This document shows, piece after piece, positions 9,616-18,397 of a DNA stretch of 64,000 nt (position 1 is its first letter; the number at the start of each line of letters is the position of its first letter). A model generated the notes under the pieces. It was given only the letters and a program-made list of their open reading frames with translations. It made no database searches and had not been told where the DNA came from. A program made the translations under genes and the position numbers. Origin of the DNA: Sphingomonas sp. CFBP 13720 (GTDB taxonomy: Bacteria; Pseudomonadota; Alphaproteobacteria; Sphingomonadales; Sphingomonadaceae); assembly GCF_014842075.1 (NCBI RefSeq), contig NZ_JACYVA010000003.1:186001-250000 (forward strand), given 5' to 3'.

Positions 9616-10983
9616 ATGGGGGATTACCGGGTGAGGACCAAACAGCTTCCTGCGGCCGAAAGCGTCAGTTCGACCATCGATCTGCCTGCCCGGTTGCGGA
9701 TGTTCGATTTCGGACCCGAGGACGTGGCGACGGCGCGCGACCTGTGGACCGTGATCGAGCCGCATGCGCGCGAAATCTCCGCCGCGATCCTGCCCCATTC
9801 GGAAAAGATCGGCGGGACCGGCGTGCTGGCGTCCGACGCCGAACGCATCATCGAGCTGGGCGCCGCCTATCTGCGTAACCAGTTCACCGACCTGCTGGGC
9901 CTCGCATGGCCGCAATCCGCCGAACGCACCGTTGCCCGCGCCTTTTCGAACGACGTGTCGCTGACGGCGGTGCTGGCGATCATCGATGCGTGCGGACGCC
10001 GGACGGTGAGCGTGCTGCAACGCGAACTGATCGGCGACCCGGCCGAACTGCAAAAGCTGACGACGCTGCTGCTGCGCATCCGGTCGGTCGAAAACGACGT
10101 CTATGTGACGTTGTACAACGCCTATCAGAGCTACAACATGCAATGCGCCCGTGATCAGCTGTCGCATGAATTCCGCGACAATATCGGCGCGACCGTCGAA
10201 CGCGCGAGCCAGGAAAGCGACGCGCTGCGCATCCATGCCGGCCGCACATCGGCATCGGCGCGCGGCATGCTGGGCAAGGCGTCCGAAGTCGCCGCCGCCG
10301 CCGAACAGTCGGCTGTGGCGATGCGCGAGGCGGCGGCGACGTCCGCCGGGCTGATCCGCGCGATCGAGGATGCGCGCAACGAAGTCGAGGTGGCGGCCGA
10401 GATCGCTACCCGTGCGTCGTCGCAGGCCGGCACGGCGGTCGGCATGTCCGAAACGCTGTCGGACCATGCCAAGTCGATCGAATCGATCCTAGGCCTGATC
10501 CGCGACATTGCGGGCCAGACCAACCTGCTGGCGCTGAACGCGACGATCGAGGCGGCACGCGCCGGCGACGCCGGACGCGGGTTCGCGGTGGTGGCGCAGG
10601 AAGTGAAAAGCCTCGCCAGCCAGACGGCGCGCGCGACCGACGACATCGCCGCCAAGATCGCGGCGATCCAGGCGGCGACCCGATCGACCGTCGAAACCAA
10701 CGCATCGATTCGCGCGACGGTGAGCGAGGTGCAGGAAAGCGCCATCCGCATCCGCCACGCGATGGAGGTACAGGCGCAGACGGTCACCGCGATCACCGCC
10801 GCGGTCGACGAAACCGCGCTTGCCGCCGATTCGATGTCGTCGACCATCGCCGCGATCCGCGAGGATACCGAAGCGGTCGCATCCGGCATCGACCGCGTCG
10901 GCGACGGCTTCACCGCGCTGGATGGCGAACTGGGCGCACTCAAGACCAGCGCGGTCGATTTCAGCGGCAAGGTCGCAGCGTAA
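9616..10983 (+). CDS. Soluble methyl-accepting chemotaxis protein with globin-sensor-like N-terminus
   Basis: Residues about 200-455 form a chemoreceptor signalling domain, with the conserved hairpin tip [20 protein letters not shown] followed by [18 protein letters not shown]; it would contact CheA and CheW. There is no signal peptide or membrane helix, so the receptor is cytoplasmic. Residues about 25-175 are helical and resemble the protoglobin sensor of globin-coupled receptors. Where HemAT-type proteins have the proximal heme His (IAQMHVRIG in my recollection of HemAT), this one reads VARAFSNDV near residue 110, so it may be a non-heme variant. Alternative starts are ATG 9580 and GTG 9631; the GTG has GGGGGA upstream. 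No other che gene is in the window. Confidence 0.85.
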   Translation: MGDYRVRTKQLPAAESVSSTIDLPARLRMFDFGPEDVATARDLWTVIEPHAREISAAILPHSEKIGGTGVLASDAERIIELGAAYLRNQFTDLLGLAWPQSAERTVARAFSNDVSLTAVLAIIDACGRRTVSVLQRELIGDPAELQKLTTLLLRIRSVENDVYVTLYNAYQSYNMQCARDQLSHEFRDNIGATVERASQESDALRIHAGRTSASARGMLGKASEVAAAAEQSAVAMREAAATSAGLIRAIEDARNEVEVAAEIATRASSQAGTAVGMSETLSDHAKSIESILGLIRDIAGQTNLLALNATIEAARAGDAGRGFAVVAQEVKSLASQTARATDDIAAKIAAIQAATRSTVETNASIRATVSEVQESAIRIRHAMEVQAQTVTAITAAVDETALAADSMSSTIAAIREDTEAVASGIDRVGDGFTALDGELGALKTSAVDFSGKVAA

Positions 10984-11028
10984 CCGGCACGATTGCCCGA
11001 TGCGTCCGCGCCGCCTAAACGGCGGGGT

Positions 11029-11724
11029 ATGGCCAATATCCTTCTGACCGGCGGGTCGCGTGGCATCGGCGCGGCGATCGCCGACCTGCTGCGCGACGAT
11101 CATGCGCTGGCGATCCAGTCGACCAGCGGCGATCTGCCCGCCGACTTCGCCGATCCGGCCGCGCCGGCCGACCTTTGGGCGCGCGCGCTCGACCGGCTGG
11201 ATGGGCGGATCGACATTCTTATCAACAATGCCGGGTTGTTCGAGGCGACGCCGGTCGACCTGCCGCACGACCAGTGGGTCGCGGGCTGGGAACGGACGAT
11301 GCGCATCAACCTGACCGCCGCTGCCGAGCTCAGCCGGCTGGCGGTGCGGCACTGGCAGGATGGTGGCACGCCCGGCCGGATCGTCAACATCGCCAGCCGC
11401 GCGGCGCATCGCGGCGACAGCCCGGCGCACTGGCATTACGCGGCGGCGAAGGCCGGCATGGTCGCGATGACCAAGACGATCGCGCGTGGCTATGCCGCGC
11501 AGGGCATCCTTGCCTTCGCCATCTGTCCCGGCTTCACGATGACCGGCATGGCGGAAGACTATCTGGCCAGCCGGGGCGGCGACCGGTTGCTGGCCGACAT
11601 TCCGCTGGGCCGGGTGGCGATGCCGGACGAAGTGGCGGTAATGGCGCGGTTCTGCGCGATCGAGGCACCGGCGTCGATGACCGGCGCGGTGCTGGACGTC
11701 AACGGCGCGAGCTACGTCCGATGA
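11029..11724 (+). CDS. Short-chain dehydrogenase/reductase
   Basis: NAD(P)-dependent oxidoreductase (231 aa) of the classical SDR family. The cofactor motif TGGSRGIG is near residue 7 and the structural NNAG is present. The catalytic Ser lies in NIASRAAHR, and the Tyr and Lys in YAAAKAG. The C-terminal PGFTMTGMA and VLDVNG segments are as in 3-oxoacyl-ACP reductase-like SDRs. No substrate can be inferred. Its stop overlaps the prmA start (ATGA), so the two are translationally coupled, although no functional link is apparent. Confidence 0.88.
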   Translation: MANILLTGGSRGIGAAIADLLRDDHALAIQSTSGDLPADFADPAAPADLWARALDRLDGRIDILINNAGLFEATPVDLPHDQWVAGWERTMRINLTAAAELSRLAVRHWQDGGTPGRIVNIASRAAHRGDSPAHWHYAAAKAGMVAMTKTIARGYAAQGILAFAICPGFTMTGMAEDYLASRGGDRLLADIPLGRVAMPDEVAVMARFCAIEAPASMTGAVLDVNGASYVR

Positions 11725-12656
11725 GCTGGAAACTGACGCTGCCGTGCACCCGCGCCGAAGCGGAAGCGATCGACGCGGCCGAGGATTTCGGGATCGATCC
11801 CGCCCCCGTGCTGATGACGGCCGAGACGGTCGAGGACGACACCGAGACATGGCGGCTCGACGCCTATTTCGAGGATGCGCCCGATGCGCGGGCGGTAGCC
11901 GTCATCGCCGCGCTGGTGCCGAGCGCCACCGGGCGTGCGCCCCGGATCGAGGAACTGGGCGACGAGGACTGGGTGACGATGAGCCAGTCGGGGCTGGCAC
12001 CGCTGCATGTCGGGCGGTTCTATGTCCACACCGCCGCGCAGGGGGGCGACGTGCCACCGGATGCGCGTGCGTTCCTGATCGATGCGGGGCGCGCGTTCGG
12101 GACGGGGCATCACGAAACGACCAGCGGCTGCCTGGCGATGCTCGATTCGCTGGCGGAGGATCGGTTCGCGAACGTCATCGATCTGGGCACGGGCACCGGG
12201 CTGCTGGCGTTTGCCGCGCGCGAATTGTGGCCGGCGGCGCGGGTGATCGCGACCGATATCGATGCGGTGGCGATCGATGTGACCGTCGCCAACGCCGCGC
12301 TGAACCGGGTGGAGCGGATCGAGACGATCGTCGCCGACGGCGCGCTGTCCGACACGATCGTCGATGCCGCCCCCTATGACCTGCTGATCGCGAACATCCT
12401 TGCAGGGCCATTGATGTCGATGGCCCCGGAGGTCGCTGCGATCGCGGCACCCCGTGCGACGATCGTGCTGGCCGGATTGCTTGAAACGCAGCGTGCCGAC
12501 GTGGTCGCGGCGTTCACGGCATGCGGCTGTACGCTGGCGAGCGTCGACCGGCGGGGCGACTGGAGCGTGTTGCGACTGACGGCCGGTGCGGAACGCCATA
12601 TCCCGACCGCGCCGATCGATCCGAAGGGCCGCGACGGCTGGGCGCTCGACCTGTAG
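11721..12656 (+). CDS. prmA: Ribosomal protein L11 methyltransferase
   Basis: SAM-dependent methyltransferase (311 aa) that methylates ribosomal protein L11. The PrmA-specific AFGTGHHETT segment precedes the SAM-binding motif DLGTGTGLLAFAA. DLLIANILAGPL supplies the catalytic N-I-L region. Length is normal. It starts within the stop codon of the upstream SDR gene. Confidence 0.93.
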   Translation: MSWKLTLPCTRAEAEAIDAAEDFGIDPAPVLMTAETVEDDTETWRLDAYFEDAPDARAVAVIAALVPSATGRAPRIEELGDEDWVTMSQSGLAPLHVGRFYVHTAAQGGDVPPDARAFLIDAGRAFGTGHHETTSGCLAMLDSLAEDRFANVIDLGTGTGLLAFAARELWPAARVIATDIDAVAIDVTVANAALNRVERIETIVADGALSDTIVDAAPYDLLIANILAGPLMSMAPEVAAIAAPRATIVLAGLLETQRADVVAAFTACGCTLASVDRRGDWSVLRLTAGAERHIPTAPIDPKGRDGWALDL

Positions 12657-12784
12657 CATCTGTAAAGATGGTTCGCGCAGAAGCGCGGAGGCGCCGAGAG
12701 AAGCGGCGACGGTAACGATCGGAAGACCTACCACGATCGAGAAACGCCGGCGATCCGTCCGGCATGCAACTACTCCGCGCCTTC

Positions 12785-12853
12785 GCGCCTCCGCGTGAAC
12801 CAATCTTTTCTTCCGGCGCCGTGCAGAAGAAGAACGGGTTCACGCGGAGGCGC
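12785..12853. repeat. 16-bp inverted repeat forming a large hairpin between convergent genes
   Basis: GCGCCTCCGCGTGAAC (12785-12800) and GTTCACGCGGAGGCGC (12838-12853) are perfect reverse complements. The 37-nt loop has its own TTCTTC...GAAGAA pairing. A related GCGCGGAGGCGC string lies at about 12684. The element sits between the convergent prmA and phenylalanine hydroxylase genes, so it could serve as a bidirectional terminator. It resembles short repeats scattered between genes in this group of bacteria. Confidence 0.7.
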
Positions 12854-12930
12854 GGAGACGCGGAGGGGATTCGGTCCTCAGATCAGCGTGGCGGATCTAA
12901 CGAGCGCCAGAGGTCTTCCGGTCGTGGCAC

Positions 12931-13800
12931 TTAGCCCGTTTTGGACCGTGCGTACTCCTGCGTGCCGTGCGTCACTACGTCGTCTTCCGGCACGATGGCA
13001 TCCACCGCGATCTTGGGCAGGTCGCGGATTCTGTCGTAGACCGGGGCAAAGTCGGTTTCGACGGTCACGCGGAGCAGGTCGTCGAACGACGGAATGACGA
13101 AATAGGTCTGCTGGAAATCGTCGATCCGATAGTCGGTACGCATCACGCGCGCGAGGTCGAGCATCACCCGGTTGGGGCTGGCATCCTCCAGCGAGAAGCG
13201 CGTTTCGGCGGCGCTGGACACGATGCCCGCGCCATAGATGCGCAGATCGTCCCCTTCGCGCACCAGCCCGAATTCGACCGTGTACCAGTAGAGCCGCGCC
13301 AGTTGGCCGAGCGATCCCAGTTCCAGCGCGCGCAGTCCGCCGCGACCATAGGCGGCGAGGTAATCGGCGAAGACCGGATCGGCCAGCATCGGGACATGGC
13401 CGAACACGTCGTGGAACACGTCGGGTTCCTGAAGATAGTCGAGCTGGTCCGGGCGACGGATGAAATTGCCCGCGACGAAGCGGCGATTGGCCATGTGCGT
13501 GAAGAACACGTCGTCGGGCACCAGTCCCGGCACCGCCACGACCCGCCAGCCGGTCAGCGCCTCCAGCCGGTCCGACAGTTCCCCGAAATCGGGAATCCCG
13601 GATTCGGACAGTTTCAACGCGTCCAGCCCGCGCAGGAACGCGTACGACGCGCGGCCGGGCAGCAGCTTCATCTGCCGTTCGTACAGCGTGTCCCACGTCG
13701 CGTGGTCCTGCGCGGTGTAGTCGTCCCATCCTTGCGGGATGGTCCAGTCGGGCGCGGCACCGGCGGGAGGGCGGTCGAGGACGTGGGTTTCACTTGGCAT
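12931..13800 (-). CDS. phhA: Phenylalanine 4-monooxygenase
   Basis: Non-heme iron, tetrahydropterin-dependent hydroxylase (289 aa) that converts phenylalanine to tyrosine. The iron ligands are visible as the two His of HDVFGHVPM and the Glu of YWYTVEFGL. The cofactor-side region PDVFHDVFGH and the C-terminal FVIPSFDDLL are conserved. It is the single-domain bacterial form without a regulatory ACT domain. The start is the ATG at 13800; a DUF2459 gene begins divergently only 24 bases away. No pterin carbinolamine dehydratase (PhhB) is adjacent. Confidence 0.93.
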   Translation of the reverse strand: MPSETHVLDRPPAGAAPDWTIPQGWDDYTAQDHATWDTLYERQMKLLPGRASYAFLRGLDALKLSESGIPDFGELSDRLEALTGWRVVAVPGLVPDDVFFTHMANRRFVAGNFIRRPDQLDYLQEPDVFHDVFGHVPMLADPVFADYLAAYGRGGLRALELGSLGQLARLYWYTVEFGLVREGDDLRIYGAGIVSSAAETRFSLEDASPNRVMLDLARVMRTDYRIDDFQQTYFVIPSFDDLLRVTVETDFAPVYDRIRDLPKIAVDAIVPEDDVVTHGTQEYARSKTG

Positions 13801-13824
13801 GCAGCGATAGTAGCATGACCCGCG

Positions 13825-14475
13825 ATGCGACGGAAATCGATCGGGCGGGCTGCGGCCGCGCTGTTGCTGGTGCCGGGCGGCTATGCGCTCGCGGGCCTCG
13901 CGGGCGGGGCGATCCCGGCCAATGCCGGTGCGCGCCAACCGGTGGACGGCATCCGTATCTATGTCGAGGACAACGGCATCCATACCGGGATCGTCGTGCC
14001 GAAACATGCCGCCGGGATCGGGTTCGACGATCTGGTGCGGCCCGGCGACATCGCCGACCCGCGCTATGCCGGACATGGCTGGCTGTCGGTCGGCTGGGGG
14101 GATCGCAGCTTCTATATCGGCACGCCGACATGGGGCGACCTGAAACCGGCCACCGTCGCGGCGGCGGCGATCGGCAGCGACGCGACCGTGCTGCACGTCG
14201 GACATCTGGCCGACCCGGCGGGGCAGCCGGGGGTGTATGCGATCACGCTGACCCCCGACCAGTATCGCGCGCTGGCCGCGCATATCCGCGCGACCTTTGC
14301 GGACCGGCCCGCGCCGGTCCATGGCTATGGCGCATCGGACGCCTTCTACGTCGCGCGCGGACGGTACAGCGCGGTCACGACCTGCAATGCATGGACCGGT
14401 GCGGCGCTGCGCGCGGCGGGGGTGGAGATGGGCGCATGGACGCCGTTTCCGATCACGGTGACGGCGTGGCTGTAA
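13825..14475 (+). CDS. DUF2459 (TIGR02117-type) membrane or periplasmic protein
   Basis: Protein of 216 aa with an N-terminal hydrophobic segment (about residues 8-28) that could be a signal or an anchor. Motifs I associate with the DUF2459 family are present: NGIHTGIVVP near residue 50, GWGDRSFYIGTPTWGDL near residue 91 and TCNAWTGAALRAAGV near the C-terminus. The conserved His, Cys and Asn suggest a possible enzymatic role, but the function is unknown. The lipase-like gene starts 40 bases before its end, so the two overlap. The gene is divergent from phhA. Confidence 0.8.
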   Translation: MRRKSIGRAAAALLLVPGGYALAGLAGGAIPANAGARQPVDGIRIYVEDNGIHTGIVVPKHAAGIGFDDLVRPGDIADPRYAGHGWLSVGWGDRSFYIGTPTWGDLKPATVAAAAIGSDATVLHVGHLADPAGQPGVYAITLTPDQYRALAAHIRATFADRPAPVHGYGASDAFYVARGRYSAVTTCNAWTGAALRAAGVEMGAWTPFPITVTAWL

Positions 14476-15179
14476 CCCCGCTTGGCCCGCCGACGCTGGG
14501 CCAGTTCGCGGTGGAGGGACCGCGTGCGGTGCTGGCGCTGGCCGGTTTGCCGTTCCGGTGGCGCGGACTGCTCGACGCGCCGCGCGGCGCTGGACAGCCG
14601 GTGCTGCTGCTGCCCGGCCTGTTCAACACCGACCGTTCGATGGGGATCATGGCGCGGTATCTGCGCACGATCGGTTATGACGTGCATGGCTGGACGCTGG
14701 GCCGCAATTACGGACAGCGCAGTATCGGCGCGCAGGGCGAGGCGCTGTTCGCGCGGATCGCGGCCGTGTCGGATCGCGCGGGACAGCCGGTAGCGCTGGT
14801 CGGGGTCAGCATGGGCGGGATCATGGCCCGGCTGGCGGCGCATCGCGTACCCGACCATGTGGCACAGGTCGTAACGGTCGCATCGCCCTATGCCGGGCCG
14901 GCGCGCGCGACGCGGGTCTGGCGGCTGTACGAATGGATCAGCGGCGAATCGGTCGACGATCCGGTCGTGCTGGCGCTGGCCGACGAGGTCCGCCGCCCCC
15001 TGCCGGTGCCGGCCACCGCGATCTGGAGCGCCAGCGACGGGCTGGTCAACGGGCTGGGCTGTCATGTCGTGGGCGAACCCGGCTGCCGCACGGTCGAGGT
15101 GCCGAGCAGCCATTACGGCGTCCAGACACGCCCGACGATCCTGCGCGCCGTGGCGGAGGCGCTGGCGGCGGGGCGGTGA
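14436..15179 (+). CDS. Alpha/beta-fold hydrolase (lipase/esterase-like)
   Basis: Protein of 247 aa with VLLLPGLFNTDRS (oxyanion-hole region), the nucleophile elbow GVSMGGIMA (Ser near residue 126) and a C-terminal SSHYGV that may supply the catalytic His. The overall form resembles triacylglycerol-lipase-like or esterase proteins. There is no signal peptide. GGAG lies 8 nt before the ATG. It overlaps the DUF2459 gene by 40 bases in another frame, suggesting coupled expression. The substrate is unknown. Confidence 0.8.
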   Translation: MDAVSDHGDGVAVTPLGPPTLGQFAVEGPRAVLALAGLPFRWRGLLDAPRGAGQPVLLLPGLFNTDRSMGIMARYLRTIGYDVHGWTLGRNYGQRSIGAQGEALFARIAAVSDRAGQPVALVGVSMGGIMARLAAHRVPDHVAQVVTVASPYAGPARATRVWRLYEWISGESVDDPVVLALADEVRRPLPVPATAIWSASDGLVNGLGCHVVGEPGCRTVEVPSSHYGVQTRPTILRAVAEALAAGR

Positions 15180-15555
15180 TGCCGCACGGGATCGGGCGAT
15201 TTTGAAACAGGCCGCTCTTCCCAATTCACCAACGGGTCGCGCAAAAAGGGTATCGACGGATGGCCGCCGTGTTTCGACAGGTTCTGCGCCTGTACCGCAG
15301 GAACGGACAGCGTTCGATGCACCGCACCCCGGAGTGTGATGATGTACGGTGCGGCCGTGTATTCCGAGTGCAATCGAGCTTGTCGCAATGGCGCATCGAA
15401 GGACTGCTACGGATGCTTCGATAATGACCGGGCAAACGATGCGCGGCATGGTTCAGGATCGGTCCGGGAACGATCCCAGCCGGTCATCCTTCGACTTCGC
15501 TCAGTCGCTACCCGGCACGAACGGGCGTACCCAAATTCCCGTGTGCGCCGGTCGC
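15180..15555. repeat. Intergenic region with a degenerate dispersed repeat
   Basis: No gene is supported in these roughly 375 bases. CTTGTCGCAATGGCGCATCG (about 15379) and the segment around 15490 (CTTCGACTTCGCTCAGTCGC) match parts of the element at 21635-21753 (CCTGTCGAAATGGCGTATCG and TGCTCAGTCGCTACTCAGG). This is a diverged copy of the same intergenic repeat. Confidence 0.5.
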
Positions 15556-15804
15556 TCAATCCTCGCGGTCGCGGGCTTCCTGACGGCGGCGTTCCTTCTC
15601 GCGCTTGCGCATCTCGCGGCCTTCGCGCGCTTCCTGCTTGCGCATCTTGCGGCCATAGTTGCGATCGGATTCGGACTGGCTGGTCGTCGTCCAGTCGACC
15701 ACCTGCGCGCCCGCGCGGACCGGCGCGGTGGCGACGTTCCATACCGTGCTGACGCACCCGCCGGTCATCGGCGCCAGCGCCAGCAAAATCCACGCAGATC
15801 GCAT
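15556..15804 (-). CDS. Small charged lipoprotein, function unknown
   Basis: Protein of 82 aa. The N-terminus (MRSAWILLALAPMTGGC) is a lipoprotein signal with the lipidated Cys at residue 17. The mature part ends in a very basic and acidic, probably helical tail rich in Arg, Lys and Glu (from about residue 50). GAGGA is 5 nt before the ATG, inside the end of the glycerophosphodiesterase gene, whose stop is 9 bases upstream. The two are therefore probably an operon. I do not recognise a family. Confidence 0.7.
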   Translation of the reverse strand: MRSAWILLALAPMTGGCVSTVWNVATAPVRAGAQVVDWTTTSQSESDRNYGRKMRKQEAREGREMRKREKERRRQEARDRED

Positions 15805-15813
15805 TCTTCGTCC

Positions 15814-16839
15814 TCAATACGGCATGTCGCGTACCTGCGCCCCGATTAGCGGAAAGTCGGTAAAGAAACCATCCACGCCCGCCGCGACGGCATCGGCCAG
15901 TTCCTGTCCGATCCGGCCGTGCGTCGCCGGGTCGCCGGGCACGCGATAGCGTTCGAGCAGAAAAGTGTTTTCGGCGCGATAGGTCCATGGATGGACCCGC
16001 AGCCCGGCGCGGTGCGCATCGGCGATCAGCGGCGCGCCGTCCGCCACCATCGCCTTGTTCGGGCCGATGCCCCATGCATAGGCCGCCACCGCCTTCAACC
16101 CGGCGGGCGTCGTCATCGCGGCATAGCTGGGCGCCGCGCCGTCGGCGGGCGCGCCGCGTGCGTCCATCAACTGGATCAGTCGGATCGGTGTCATCGTCTT
16201 GAGTCGTTGCAGGTTCGCGACCTCGAACGACTGGATGAACACCGGTGCTTCGGCCGAATCCCAGCCTGCCGCGTGCAGTTGCCGCACCAGCAGCGCCTCC
16301 ATCGGATGGCCGATCGCCGCGAAGTAGCCGGGATGCTTGGTTTCGGGATAGATGCCGATCGTCCGCCCGGTTTCCGCCGACGCCGCCTTCGCCAGCGCAA
16401 TCACCTCCGCCAGCGTCGGCACCGGATCGCGGCCGTCATACGCCACATTGTCCGGGCGCAGTTGCGGCAACCGTTCGCGGGCGCGCAGCGTGCGCAGTTC
16501 GGCGAGCGTAAAATCCTCGGTGAACCAGCCGGTCACCGCCGTGCCGTCGATCGTCTTGGTCGTACGCCGCGCGGCGAATTCGGGATGCGCGGCGATATCG
16601 GTGGTCCCCGAAATCTCGTTTTCGTGCCGCACCACGAACACATCGTCCTTCGTCAGGACCAGATCGGGTTCGATGAAGTCCGCACCCTGTTCGATCGCCA
16701 GCCGGTAGGCGGACAGCGTATGTTCGGGCCGCGATCCGCTGGCCCCGCGATGCGCGATCACGATCGGCGGCGACGACAGCGGACGTTCGTCCGAAACCGC
16801 GCCCGCCATCGACAATGCCATCAGCGTCCACCCAAGCAT
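15814..16839 (-). CDS. glpQ: Glycerophosphodiester phosphodiesterase, exported
   Basis: Enzyme (341 aa) releasing glycerol 3-phosphate from glycerophosphodiesters. A short signal-like N-terminus (MLGWTLMALSMAGAVSD) precedes the GDPD barrel. Catalytic-site segments are visible: AHRGASGSRPEHT (His-Arg near residue 30), FIEPDLVLTKDD (metal-binding Glu and Asp), RHENEISGTTD and YPETKHP. The long periplasmic GlpQ type, with a helical insertion, fits the length. GAGGA lies 6 nt before the ATG. It is divergent from the second aldehyde oxidoreductase operon, with 71 bases between the starts. Confidence 0.9.
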   Translation of the reverse strand: MLGWTLMALSMAGAVSDERPLSSPPIVIAHRGASGSRPEHTLSAYRLAIEQGADFIEPDLVLTKDDVFVVRHENEISGTTDIAAHPEFAARRTTKTIDGTAVTGWFTEDFTLAELRTLRARERLPQLRPDNVAYDGRDPVPTLAEVIALAKAASAETGRTIGIYPETKHPGYFAAIGHPMEALLVRQLHAAGWDSAEAPVFIQSFEVANLQRLKTMTPIRLIQLMDARGAPADGAAPSYAAMTTPAGLKAVAAYAWGIGPNKAMVADGAPLIADAHRAGLRVHPWTYRAENTFLLERYRVPGDPATHGRIGQELADAVAAGVDGFFTDFPLIGAQVRDMPY

Positions 16840-16910
16840 CTGCGATCCTCTCGCAACAGGAAACCCTTTGCGTGCCTTGCGTTAGCCTGAACGACCAACG
16901 GAGCGCGCCC

Positions 16911-17423
16911 ATGCAATTCACCATCAACGGCCAGCCGCAACAGGCGGAGGTCGATATCCGCACCTCGCTGCTCGACCTGCTGCGCGAACATCTCTCGCTC
17001 ACCGGCAGCAAGAAGGGGTGCGACCATGGCCAGTGCGGTGCGTGTACCGTGCTGGTGAATGGCCGGCGGATCAATTCGTGCCTCACGCTGGCTGTGATGC
17101 ATCAGGATGACGAGATCGTGACGATCGAGGGTCTGGGCAGCCCGGACGCACTGCACCCGTTGCAGGACGCGTTCGTCCGCCACGACGGGTTCCAGTGCGG
17201 ATATTGCACGCCGGGCCAGATCTGTTCGGCGGTCGGCATGCTCGACGAAGTCGCGAAGGGCTGGCCGAGCCACGTCAGCGCGGACCTGAACGACCCCCTC
17301 TTCGGCGACGAGGAAATTCGCGAGCGGATGAGCGGCAATCTGTGCCGCTGCGCCGCCTATCCCAACATCGTCGATGCCATTCGCGAAGTGGCGGCGAACG
17401 ACCAGCGTGAGGCGGCGGAATGA
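16911..17423 (+). CDS. Aldehyde oxidoreductase 2Fe-2S subunit, second copy, no export signal
   Basis: Protein of 170 aa, closely similar to the 2Fe-2S subunit at 1914-2549 but starting directly with MQFTINGQPQQAEVD, with no twin-arginine signal. The motifs [32 protein letters not shown] and GNLCRCAAYPNIVDA hold both clusters. The absence of a signal predicts a cytoplasmic enzyme, with the same subunit order as the exported paralogue. GGAG lies 8 nt before the ATG. The stop overlaps the next start (ATGA). Confidence 0.92.
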   Translation: MQFTINGQPQQAEVDIRTSLLDLLREHLSLTGSKKGCDHGQCGACTVLVNGRRINSCLTLAVMHQDDEIVTIEGLGSPDALHPLQDAFVRHDGFQCGYCTPGQICSAVGMLDEVAKGWPSHVSADLNDPLFGDEEIRERMSGNLCRCAAYPNIVDAIREVAANDQREAAE

Positions 17424-18397
17424 AACTGTTCGAATATGCCCGGGCGGAATCGCCGGATACCGCCGTCGCCCAAGGGTCCGCCGACGGCGCGCGCTTCATC
17501 GCGGGCGGCACCAACCTGCTCGACCTGATGAAATTGCAGGTCGAGACGCCGCACCGGCTGATCGACATCAGCCGCCTGCCGCTGACTGACATCGAAGAGA
17601 TCGCGGGCGGCGGGCTGCGCATCGGGGCGCTGGTGCCCAATTCCGACCTCGCCGCCGATCCGAAGATCCGCGACCGGTACGAGGTGCTGAGCCGCGCGCT
17701 GCTGGCCGGTGCGTCGGGACAGTTGCGCAACAAGGCGTCGACCGGCGGCAATCTGCTCCAGCGGACGCGCTGCTATTATTTCTACGAGACGGCGGCGCGC
17801 TGTAACAAGCGGCTGCCGGGTTCGGGCTGCGATGCGCAGGAAGGGTTCAACCGCATCCTCGCCGTGCTCGGCACGTCCGAACATTGCATCGCGACGCATC
17901 CCAGCGACATGGCGGTGGCGATGCAGGCGTTGGATGCGACGATCGTGACGCTGCGCGGCGATGGCGAGCGGCGGCGTATCCCGATCCGCGACTTCTATCG
18001 CCTGCCGGGCGATACGCCGCAGATCGAAAACGTGCTGACGCCGGGTGAACTCATCACGCATGTCGAGCTGCCCCCCGCGCCGACCGGTCGCCAGACCTAT
18101 CGCAAGGTACGCGACCGCGCATCCTATGCGTTCGCGCTGGTATCGGTCGCGGGCATCGTCGGCATGGAAGACGGGCGGATCGCGTCGGCGCAACTCGCGT
18201 TCGGCGGGCTGGGGCCGATGCCGTGGCGGGACACCGCAGTCGAATCGACGCTGGTCGGACGCGCGCCGTCCGATGCGCTGTTTGCCGAGGCGGCCGACGT
18301 GCTGCTGCGCGACGCCAAGGGGTTCGGCAGCAACGATTTCAAGATTCCGCTGGCGCGTCGCACGCTGATCGCCACGTTGAGGGAGCTGACGGCATGA
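17420..18397 (+). CDS. Aldehyde oxidoreductase FAD-binding subunit, second copy
   Basis: Flavoprotein subunit (325 aa), paralogous to 2546-3496. [13 protein letters not shown] and [19 protein letters not shown] bind FAD. The cysteines in QRTRCYYFYETAARCNK, GSGCDAQ and EHCIAT preserve the extra 4Fe-4S site. Both ends overlap neighbours by 4 bases (ATGA), so the three genes form one coupled unit. Confidence 0.92.
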   Translation: MKLFEYARAESPDTAVAQGSADGARFIAGGTNLLDLMKLQVETPHRLIDISRLPLTDIEEIAGGGLRIGALVPNSDLAADPKIRDRYEVLSRALLAGASGQLRNKASTGGNLLQRTRCYYFYETAARCNKRLPGSGCDAQEGFNRILAVLGTSEHCIATHPSDMAVAMQALDATIVTLRGDGERRRIPIRDFYRLPGDTPQIENVLTPGELITHVELPPAPTGRQTYRKVRDRASYAFALVSVAGIVGMEDGRIASAQLAFGGLGPMPWRDTAVESTLVGRAPSDALFAEAADVLLRDAKGFGSNDFKIPLARRTLIATLRELTA

